From NCBI GenBank assembly GCA_964431655.1, contig CAYSKJ010000028.1:1-20102 (forward strand): a stretch of 20,102 nt of DNA, in the 5' to 3' direction. The translations under genes and the position numbers were made by a program. A model generated the notes under the pieces. The model was given only the letters and a program-made list of their open reading frames with translations. It was not told where the DNA came from and did no database searches. Each line of letters begins with the position of its first letter. The first letter of the stretch is position 1. The DNA comes from CAYMEV01 sp964431655 [NCBI: uncultured bacterium]. GTDB lineage: Bacteria > CAYMEV01. Below, in pieces: positions 14,760 through 20,102 of this stretch.

Positions 14760-16883
14760 TTATTCCGGTGTCATTTCAGAGACCCTTTTAAGCTCATATA
14801 TCTCTCCGAACTGGTTAAGATTCATAATTGTAATCTCGCCCTTATCATTCTCCTGAAACCAGATTAAGACAGCTGGAGCCTGCTTCAGGAAGAATTCTCC
14901 ACCTATCTTCGGGACAAGCTCATAAGCAGGCTGGCCTGGAATATTAAGCATCAGTCTGTTCCCGATGAGAAAAACCTCCATAATCGTGGATGCCAGTTCA
15001 TATTCCCCTGCAATTAGCGAAAGGTATTCCGGGTCAAGGAATTTTTCATCAGGCTGTTTATAAAAGACAATTTCTTTATCCAGCGTTGGTTCCATGAACA
15101 CTCTCAGTTCACCTAAATTACCGTCGGCTGTTGTAATAAAAGTCAGCTTTCTATCCTTAAATGTAGGATCCTCAGCCTCTAAGGCATTGAATGTATTATA
15201 ATGCCAGTGTTCAAGGGGTGTAGTTATATCGTTGAATGTAAAGCTGAGATGTGTCTGGTCTGCGCTGATGATTATATCCCCATACCCGGGATGATTGTAG
15301 ACCCCTTCATAATCCAGGATATTGTGGGATGGCTTCGTCTTCTGTTTCCGCCTCAGATATTTGTTCCGCTCAGATTCTTCTTCAATCTTTTCACCCTCTT
15401 CAATCTTCCTGGCTGTATCACCAATCCAGTCAACCGGTTCCAGCTCGAAAAGGCGGTCCAGGACAGTCCTTGCCAGAAGCTCCCCAAGAGAGGTGGAATC
15501 CGAATTTGCAAGTACAACAATACCGATGCCTTTATCTGGTACAAGGCTGACAAGAGCTGAAAACCCATCAATATTGCCGCCATGGTATACCCTTCTGTAT
15601 CCCCTGTAGGTATCAACCATCCATCCTAGAGCATAGTCAGATGCCGTATAATACTGGCTGGTTGAGAGCCTGCCCGTAGTCATATGCTGTGTATGAATAT
15701 CTTTCAGCAATGAACCCGATAAAATCTGCATATCCCCATACCTGCCCCTGTTAAGATGTACCATCGCCCAGCGGGTCATTTCTCTCACACTTGAATTAAT
15801 AGAACCTGCAGGTCCTATAATAGAAATATCCCTGAATGGAATCCTTTTAATTTCATTCTTATGCAGTGTATATGGATAAGCAAAATCATCATCTGCCTGT
15901 GATTTTATAACTGAGAAATTTGTTCTCTCCATCCCCAGAGGCGACAATATTACATTAGATACAGCCTCTTCCCAGGATGATTCCGTCAGGACTTCTGTAA
16001 GATATCCTGCTGTAAGATACATGAGGTTATTGTACTGGAATTTCTCCCTGAGATCAGCAGTATGCGGAAGATATGCGAGTCTCCTTACAAGTTCTTCCCT
16101 GGTAATAGTGTGGTTATTATACCAAAGGAAATCATGCCTGGGAAGCCCTGACCTGTGCGTAACAAGATCTCTCGGGGTAAGCCTTTCTCCAGCCATTTTA
16201 TCATAAAGGGCAAACCATGGGATATAATTTCTCAAAGGCTTGTCCCATTCAAGCCTGCCCGTCTCAACCAGTTTTGCGAGGGTAAAGGTTGTAAATGCCT
16301 TGGTGCAAGAACCGATAGCAAGGATTGTATCCACAGTCATAGGCTTTTTTTCCTCTAAATCACGGTAGCCGAAACCGCCTTCAAAAATAATTTCATTCTC
16401 CATAACTACTGCAATGGATGCTCCTGGAACCTTCAGCTCATTCAGTCCCGTGTTAACAATTTCTCCAAAGTCCCTTAAAACCTTCCTTGCCTTATTAAGC
16501 TTTTCGTCTGCCCTCTCAAGAACAAAGCTGAACTCCGCTCCGTCTTGAGTAAACATACCGCTTATCCTCGCATTATCTTGGCTGATTTTACCTCGGAATG
16601 ACGGTTCTCCGGGAATGCCTTCAATAATAAATAGAATATCATCATCAATAATTGACAGATCCTTTAACGGCAGGTTCTCTGCATTCTGCATGGGTATGGA
16701 AATATCACCGGTAACTGCTCCGTCATCATCTTTCTGAAAATCCACGTTAATTTCAAGCTTGTTGCCGGGAAGATCAATTCTTCCCTCCCAGTGCCCTGAT
16801 ATATCCGTCTGTCCTGAATAAAGCAGGCATGTGAACATCAAAAGGGAAATTAAAATAAAAACTAGTCTTGCCTTGTTAAACAT
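14760..16883 (-). CDS. Exported serine hydrolase, beta-lactamase / class C penicillin-binding-like (S12) family
   Basis: 707 residues from the ATG at 16883. I choose it over the ATG at 16895 because GGAGG lies 5 bases before it. The signal peptide is RLVFILISLLMFTCLLYSG. Residues 27-125 form a beta-rich N-terminal domain (SGHWEGRIDLPG, LEINVDFQKDDD). The catalytic domain runs from about 135 to 480, with S192-x-x-K195 in GSCTKAF, Y284-x-N286 in FQYNN, and H434-G-G in RVYHGGNIDG: a complete S12 active site. An acidic linker (EEGEKIEEESERNK) follows, then a DUF3471-like beta domain to the end. The site is periplasmic or extracellular. Peptidase, esterase or D-amino-acid hydrolase activity cannot be told apart. 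It is monocistronic. Confidence 0.9.
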   Translation of the reverse strand: MFNKARLVFILISLLMFTCLLYSGQTDISGHWEGRIDLPGNKLEINVDFQKDDDGAVTGDISIPMQNAENLPLKDLSIIDDDILFIIEGIPGEPSFRGKISQDNARISGMFTQDGAEFSFVLERADEKLNKARKVLRDFGEIVNTGLNELKVPGASIAVVMENEIIFEGGFGYRDLEEKKPMTVDTILAIGSCTKAFTTFTLAKLVETGRLEWDKPLRNYIPWFALYDKMAGERLTPRDLVTHRSGLPRHDFLWYNNHTITREELVRRLAYLPHTADLREKFQYNNLMYLTAGYLTEVLTESSWEEAVSNVILSPLGMERTNFSVIKSQADDDFAYPYTLHKNEIKRIPFRDISIIGPAGSINSSVREMTRWAMVHLNRGRYGDMQILSGSLLKDIHTQHMTTGRLSTSQYYTASDYALGWMVDTYRGYRRVYHGGNIDGFSALVSLVPDKGIGIVVLANSDSTSLGELLARTVLDRLFELEPVDWIGDTARKIEEGEKIEEESERNKYLRRKQKTKPSHNILDYEGVYNHPGYGDIIISADQTHLSFTFNDITTPLEHWHYNTFNALEAEDPTFKDRKLTFITTADGNLGELRVFMEPTLDKEIVFYKQPDEKFLDPEYLSLIAGEYELASTIMEVFLIGNRLMLNIPGQPAYELVPKIGGEFFLKQAPAVLIWFQENDKGEITIMNLNQFGEIYELKRVSEMTPE

Positions 16884-17277
16884 CTGACCCTCCATTCTGT
16901 TTAGTATATTAAGGAATGCAATTTATCCTGAAAGTCTCTTATAAATCATCTATACGATAGATCCGAGTAAAAATCAAGAGAAACACCAGAAAATCACAGC
17001 TCATTATCTAATTTTGTATCTGAATAGTTAAAGAAGAGGAATTGCATAATATTTTTGTATTTTCTGGTAAACACTGATTTCGCTACTTCGCCTTTTTGTT
17101 TTTGAATTTAAGGTATTTATTTAATTTACAAAGACAGGGGTTTTTCAATTTTAGTAAAATTTTGCTTTTGATGCAGTTTTATGATAATTGCCTGTTTTAT
17201 CAGTGTCAGGTGTCCTAATGCTTACAATTTTCCCTTTTATAAGAGATTTTTAGGCTGTATATAAAAGGAGAAATTTG
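16884..17277. other. 394-base AT-rich gap with the serine hydrolase promoter
   Basis: Apart from the promoter at 16949-16977 and a 9-bp inverted repeat (CCTTTTATA 17233-17241 with TATAAAAGG 17260-17268, 18 bases apart) just downstream of the NTF2-like gene, I see no gene or strong terminator. The inverted repeat could be a weak AT-rich terminator stem or chance. Confidence 0.4.
16949..16977 (-). promoter_or_regulatory. Promoter of the serine hydrolase gene
   Basis: TTGATT (16977-16972) and TATAGA (16954-16949) on the minus strand are separated by the optimal 17 bases. The start near 16942 gives a leader of about 59 bases before the ATG at 16883, ending with a strong GGAGG site. Confidence 0.5.
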
Positions 17278-17682
17278 TCAAAGTTCTGAATCATTATTAT
17301 TTGCTTTTTTGACAATTTTAACCCACTTTGAACGCCATGCAGGCGCTTCATACTCATCTGGCCAGAACTCTACCTGCCTGATGATTCTGTTATTTTTTAC
17401 AGTATGGAATGTAATTGCTCTGGCCTTCTGAATGCCGTCAGTTACTGAGACATCCGTCACAACCTGATCACCTTCACAAACTATTGAATTAATCTCAAAG
17501 GACCAGTCTCCATGGGAAGGGTAATATTTGTTTATGGCCTCAAAATTCTTTCTGCCTGTTATTACCTCTGAGGATTGAGGCCAAAAACATTCAAAATCCT
17601 CTCCTAACCATTCTCCGGCTCTGGAAAAATCGTTTGTTCTCATTGCTTCCCAGAACGCCATTACTACTTCTTTTGGTGTCAT
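17278..17682 (-). CDS. NTF2-like / SnoaL-fold protein
   Basis: 134 residues, typical for the fold. PKEVVMAFWEAMRTNDFSRAGEWLGEDFECFWPQS is the helical N-terminus and first strand of SnoaL-like proteins. ITGRKNFEAINKYYP follows, then strands INSIVCEGDQVVTDVSV, ARAITFHTVKNNRIIRQVEFW, and the ending VEFWPDEYEAPAWRSKW, common in this group. Members are small ligand-binding proteins or isomerase/hydrolase-like enzymes; no substrate can be assigned. AAGGAG lies 6 bases before the ATG. A 14-bp perfect palindrome lies 32 bases upstream of the start, suggesting repressor control. Confidence 0.85.
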   Translation of the reverse strand: MTPKEVVMAFWEAMRTNDFSRAGEWLGEDFECFWPQSSEVITGRKNFEAINKYYPSHGDWSFEINSIVCEGDQVVTDVSVTDGIQKARAITFHTVKNNRIIRQVEFWPDEYEAPAWRSKWVKIVKKANNNDSEL

Positions 17683-17713
17683 ATCATCTCCTTAAAGCCC
17701 CTTAGGGCAAAGC

Positions 17714-17727
17714 TGATCTGCAGATCA
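17714..17727. promoter_or_regulatory. 14-bp perfect palindrome, candidate operator
   Basis: TGATCTGCAGATCA reads identically on both strands. It sits between the candidate promoter (17754-17782) and the ribosome site of the NTF2-like gene, where a dimeric repressor would block transcription. No protein that binds it is visible in the window. Confidence 0.35.
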
Positions 17728-17753
17728 CACACGATAAGCCATCCCTTCAATTA

Positions 17754-17782
17754 AATTTATCCTTCTTCAAGCCCTTGATCAA
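17754..17782 (-). promoter_or_regulatory. Candidate promoter of the NTF2-like gene
   Basis: TTGATC (17782-17777), a 17-base spacer and TAAATT (17759-17754) on the minus strand, each with 4 of 6 consensus matches. The spacing is ideal but the boxes are weak. The -35 overlaps the TTGATCAA palindrome of the hairpin at 17770. Confidence 0.3.
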
Positions 17783-17792
17783 GGCTTTTTTT
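17770..17792 (+). terminator. Plus-strand intrinsic terminator-like hairpin
   Basis: AGCC(C)TTGATCAAGGCT folds into a 6-bp stem with one bulged C and a GATC loop, followed directly by seven T (17786-17792). The inner CCTTGATCAAGG is a perfect 12-bp palindrome. No plus-strand gene lies upstream, so its target transcript is unclear. Confidence 0.4.
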
Positions 17793-17818
17793 GCCTTACA
17801 TAAGGCAGTTTTCATTTT
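17792..17818 (+). terminator. Second plus-facing hairpin
   Basis: TGCCTTA (17792-17798) and TAAGGCA (17801-17807) are perfect complements separated by CA; in practice this is a 6-bp stem with a 4-base loop. GTTTTCATTTT follows. It is immediately downstream of the first hairpin. On the minus strand the stem is followed by A, not T, so it would not work as a terminator for the GNAT gene. Confidence 0.35.
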
Positions 17819-17866
17819 GCTTTCTGCTGTCATTATTCAGTTTAATACCGCAAAAATTATTATTGT

Positions 17867-18391
17867 CTAACAATCCGGGTCGTATAGATCCGGGGTAAGC
17901 TCATAATCAACAGCCGACTGCAAATTCCCCGAATGGTCCTTCCAGGAATCTATTCTGGTTCTGATCCTGTTAAAGCCAAGCTTTTCATATACACGCTGGG
18001 CACGTGTATTTTTCAGATTTGTATCGAGTATAATCTTTTTATATTTCATGATATTAAACAAATAACCAATAAGCATTTTCAGAAACCCAGTCCCCAGTCC
18101 CCTGTTCTGCATATTGGAATCACAGATCTTTATGCCGATCTCTGCAATCCCATCCTGTACGGTCCGGTAATTCATTTCTCCAATGGGCCTGTCTTCATAC
18201 TCCAGAATAAGTATCCTGTTTTGTTCACTGTTCTGCTTTATCAATTCAGCTACCTTTTTTTCATCGGTGTCCAGTCCGCCGGGAAAACCTGCATGAGCCA
18301 TTACCCTGCCATTATTCCACCATTTGCACAGTGTGGCTGAATCTTCTGTTTCGGCCTTCCGGATTTTCATATTATTTTTTTGTATTAACAT
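17867..18391 (-). CDS. GNAT-family N-acetyltransferase (RimJ/RimL-like)
   Basis: 174 residues. MKIRKAETEDSATLCKWWNNGRVM is the RimJ/RimL-like N-terminus. ILILEYEDRPIGEMNYR and IGIKICDSNMQNRGLGTGFLKML carry the acetyl-CoA-binding loop QNRGLGTG. LDTNLKNTRAQRVYEKLGFNRIR is the standard C-terminal segment. The M at 18391 is preferred to one seven residues in, because GGGG lies 7 bases before it and only A-rich coding sequence precedes the other. Relatives modify ribosomal proteins, aminoglycosides or small amines; the target is unknown. It is the last gene of the SRPBCC-HAD-GNAT operon, 21 bases after the HAD stop. Confidence 0.88.
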   Translation of the reverse strand: MLIQKNNMKIRKAETEDSATLCKWWNNGRVMAHAGFPGGLDTDEKKVAELIKQNSEQNRILILEYEDRPIGEMNYRTVQDGIAEIGIKICDSNMQNRGLGTGFLKMLIGYLFNIMKYKKIILDTNLKNTRAQRVYEKLGFNRIRTRIDSWKDHSGNLQSAVDYELTPDLYDPDC

Positions 18392-18412
18392 TCCATGCCC
18401 CTGGCTTTCTGA

Positions 18413-19126
18413 CTATAGCATTGCCATGCAGTCAATTCCTTTTAGAACGGTTTCAATTTGATCAGGGCTTCTAACTGTATGATCAGGCTTAATCTTAATA
18501 TTTATATCCCCTCTCTGGATTAGTATGGTCTTCATGCCTGCCGATTTAGCTCCTGCTATATCATATTCCGGCGAATCTCCGATAAAAAGGCATTCACTGG
18601 GCATGCACCCAAGCTTGGTGCAAATTTTGTGAAATGCCTTCGGATCAGGCTTGGCATATTCCTCTTCACCGGCGATCTGTACCTGATTGAAGAAAGCAGA
18701 TAAACCTGCAGATTGGATCCTCCTTGTCTGCATGACAGGATCATATGCATTGGTAAGGATTCCAAGCTTTACATGCCCATACAGCTTTTGCAGGAAAGGT
18801 ATTATCCCTGGATAAGGCTTAGTGTGCTGAAGAAGCCTTTCTTTGTATATGCTGACAAGGCTGTCTTTCCAGGCAATGCCAAAGTCCCGGAAAGTATGAA
18901 ACAGCCTGTATTGATCCATGTATAGCGGGTCAACCTTACCTAAATCAACAAGCTCATGAAATCTCATGATATGAAAAACTGCCCTGTCAATGAAATCGTC
19001 CAGACCAGCACTGATTTTTATATCTTGATAGATATCGGTAATGCACGCAATATCTGAGTTTACAAAATCAACCAGTGTCCCGTCAAAGTCAAAGATTACA
19101 GCCCTGATCGGTGTCCCTCCTTCCAT
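18413..19126 (-). CDS. HAD-superfamily hydrolase (subfamily IA, phosphatase-like)
   Basis: 237 residues. Motif I is AVIFDFDGTLVDF with nucleophile D13 and acid D15. A helical cap follows at about 20-95. Motif II is LGILTNAYDP, motif III has the lysine in EEEYAKPDPKAFHKI, and motif IV is CLFIGDSPEYDIAGAKSAGM. All catalytic residues are present. Such enzymes remove phosphate from small metabolites; the cap decides the substrate and is not recognised. AAGGGG lies 9 bases before the ATG. It is the middle gene of the operon, 16 bases after the SRPBCC stop. Confidence 0.9.
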   Translation of the reverse strand: MEGGTPIRAVIFDFDGTLVDFVNSDIACITDIYQDIKISAGLDDFIDRAVFHIMRFHELVDLGKVDPLYMDQYRLFHTFRDFGIAWKDSLVSIYKERLLQHTKPYPGIIPFLQKLYGHVKLGILTNAYDPVMQTRRIQSAGLSAFFNQVQIAGEEEYAKPDPKAFHKICTKLGCMPSECLFIGDSPEYDIAGAKSAGMKTILIQRGDINIKIKPDHTVRSPDQIETVLKGIDCMAML

Positions 19127-19142
19127 TTATTTCTGCCCCTTG

Positions 19143-19619
19143 TCATGTCTCCAGTATTTTCTTAAGGTTTTTACCCTCAGTTCGAAGATATTTTCTGAAA
19201 GCGGACAGGCCTTCATCTATTTTCCTCCGGAAAAACCTCTCTGCTATCCACCCGATCCGGAAAGTCGCCGATGAGATAAAACGGCATCCGCTGGCTGTCT
19301 GCTCAATGATGAACTCCTTTTTAGGGAAAAAAATACCTATCAGTCCTGATGTCGGTCTGTACTCGATATGCCTGCAGGGAACCGCTCTGGAAATAATGAA
19401 CCTGAACTTATGAGGCTTCCCGTGAAGGAATTTCCCGGCGCATGCAATCGAGCCTTCTGCCCATGGTTCGCCCTTAATCCAGCGAAAGCTGATATTGTCA
19501 GCATTCAGTTTCCTGAAACCTTCATCGTCGACAATACCAGTCAAACAGCTGTAAAGCTCCTCCGGTGATGCATGGATTACAATAGACTCTTCAATTACGA
19601 TATCATGAAGAAACGGCAT
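19143..19619 (-). CDS. SRPBCC-superfamily (polyketide cyclase/START-like) protein
   Basis: 158 residues. The order fits a helix-grip fold: IVIEESIVIHASPEELYSCLTG (first strand and helix), GFRKLNADNISFRWIKGEPWAEGS, KFRFIISRAVPCRHIEYRPT, FIIEQTASGCRFISSATFRIG, and a C-terminal helix FFRRKIDEGLSAFRKYL. It would bind a hydrophobic or aromatic ligand; which one is unknown. Of two nearby ATGs only the downstream one (19619) is in this frame, and AGGAG is 7 bases before it. It is the first gene of the operon, behind the near-consensus promoter at 19691-19719. Confidence 0.8.
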   Translation of the reverse strand: MPFLHDIVIEESIVIHASPEELYSCLTGIVDDEGFRKLNADNISFRWIKGEPWAEGSIACAGKFLHGKPHKFRFIISRAVPCRHIEYRPTSGLIGIFFPKKEFIIEQTASGCRFISSATFRIGWIAERFFRRKIDEGLSAFRKYLRTEGKNLKKILET

Positions 19620-19947
19620 TCATTTCTCCTCTTTAATAAAAGATAAGGCGTATAAAAGGCTTATTTTAACAGCCTCATATAGCATATTGCATATTATTAA
19701 ATAACCGCTGAATTGTCAATTCCTGTTTTTTATCTCAGAACAAAACAGAAATGCCCCCTTTTCCCTTCTTATAATTTGACAATTGATTTGATTTTGAAGA
19801 AAAATTACATGGCTTCATACTGCAGAATGAGTCTCCTCATTTATAATGACTGCAGGTGCCATGCTCTCCTAAATGTCCATAGGACACAATACATGCTTCC
19901 TTTATCATCTCGTGTTTCAGAATGCTAAGAGCATATCTATGGCCTTA
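19620..19947. other. 328-base upstream region of the SRPBCC operon, no gene
   Basis: It contains the operon promoter, a leader hairpin near 19648-19668, and two inverted AATTGTCAA-type motifs (19711-19719 and about 19775-19783). A small TGTCC-ATA-GGACA inverted repeat sits at 19874-19886. A 71-codon plus frame at 19713-19928 has no ribosome site. The region ends where the 48-bp repeats begin. Confidence 0.4.
19691..19719 (-). promoter_or_regulatory. Near-consensus sigma70 promoter of the SRPBCC-HAD-GNAT operon
   Basis: A perfect -35 TTGACA (19719-19714), exactly 17 bases, then TAATAT (19696-19691) on the minus strand. Transcription should start near 19684, giving a leader of about 65 bases. 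In the leader, AGGC/GCCT and TTA/TAA pair around an AAA loop with a 2-base bulge, followed by TTTTA, a weak attenuator-like stem. Confidence 0.6.
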
Positions 19948-20102
19948 GTCACTGAAACAAAATGCCCGTACATCCTGTTCATACCCACTTGTTTCGTCAC
20001 TGAAACAAAATACCCGTACATCCTGTTCATACCCACTTGTTTCGTCACTGAAACAAAATGCCCGTACATCTTGTTCATACCCACTTGTTTCGTTGCTGAA
20101 AC
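19948..20102. repeat. Tandem array of a 48-bp unit (3 full copies plus an 11-base partial), cut by the window edge
   Basis: Copies start at 19948, 19996, 20044 and 20092, an exact 48-base period. Each begins GTCACTGAAACAAAATGCCC and ends CCCACTTGTTTC. Copy 2 differs at unit position 17 (G to A), copy 3 at position 28 (C to T), and the partial fourth has GTTGCT in place of GTCACT. Every junction makes an inverted repeat, GTTTC-6 bases-GAAAC (19991-20006, 20039-20054, 20087-20102). The period is 16 codons and four of six frames are open, but no frame has a start or a pattern of silent changes. It could be a minisatellite, a coding repeat entering from the right, or an array of protein- or RNA-binding sites. 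The nature is unknown. Confidence 0.9.

Noticed and set aside
16895-16895. Upstream ATG (MEGQ) as the start of the serine hydrolase
   Set aside because: The GGAGG that would serve as the ribosome site lies inside that extension, 5 bases before the ATG at 16883.
19143-19619. Toxin-antitoxin or defence system in the 17-20 kb interval
   Set aside because: The three-gene unit consists of SRPBCC, HAD and GNAT proteins with intact metabolic-type motifs and nothing typical of toxins or defence effectors.
19713-19928. 71-codon plus-strand ORF
   Set aside because: It overlaps the strong minus-strand promoter and lacks a ribosome site.
19948-20102. CRISPR array
   Set aside because: The GTTTC...GAAAC ends are CRISPR-like, but the entire 48-base unit is conserved, with no variable spacers, and no cas gene is visible.
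1-20102. tRNA, rRNA, riboswitch, insertion sequence or phage attachment site
   Set aside because: I scanned both strands by eye and found no cloverleaf, T-box, conserved riboswitch core, transposase or integrase; a covariance-model search would be needed to exclude weak cases.

Overview
The window looks like a stretch of chromosome from a moderately low-GC, two-membrane (diderm) bacterium. The best evidence is a secreted beta-barrel-like protein that ends in an aromatic residue (6743-7480). A bacterial lepA-hemW pair supports a bacterial origin. The flavin reductase and the radical-SAM HemW-like protein would suit an anaerobe, but I cannot name the phylum from sequence alone; spirochaete-like or uncultivated diderm lineages are possible. 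Almost every gene is on the minus strand. No rRNA, tRNA, insertion sequence or phage gene was recognised.

Left part (1-3740): the 5' end of a MATE-type transporter gene runs off the left edge. It diverges from a flavin reductase gene (259-762), whose stop codon interlocks with that of the convergent hemW gene. hemW (757-1878) overlaps the end of lepA (1871-3664) by 8 bases, so the two are probably translationally coupled.

Envelope operon (3746-7480, minus): a beta-barrel outer-membrane-type protein, an LTA-synthase/phosphoglycerol-transferase-type membrane sulfatase-fold enzyme, and a UDP-sugar (glucuronate-type) epimerase lie 15-21 bases apart behind one good promoter. Together they suggest decoration of a cell-surface glycan. 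A divergent two-gene unit (7613-8156) of small proteins, one with a CxxC/CxxC pair, shares the promoter region.

Accessory part (8157-19620): a secreted protein with three DUF5648-type repeats and two DUF1566 (Lcl C-terminal type) modules; an operon of three genes (YoaP-type acetyltransferase, Cys-rich DUF3795 protein, GNAT) with only 2 bases between genes; then single genes for a YdeI/OmdA protein, an AHSA1/SRPBCC protein, a methyltransferase, an exported serine beta-lactamase-like hydrolase and an NTF2/SnoaL-like protein; and finally an SRPBCC-HAD-GNAT operon behind a near-consensus promoter. Several of the 300-500 base gaps hold decayed-looking reading frames or hairpins rather than genes.

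Right edge (19948-20102): a tandem array of a 48-bp unit, three full copies and the start of a fourth, cut by the window edge. Each unit junction carries a GTTTC/GAAAC inverted repeat. It is not a classical CRISPR array, because the whole unit is conserved. It is the least explained structure here.
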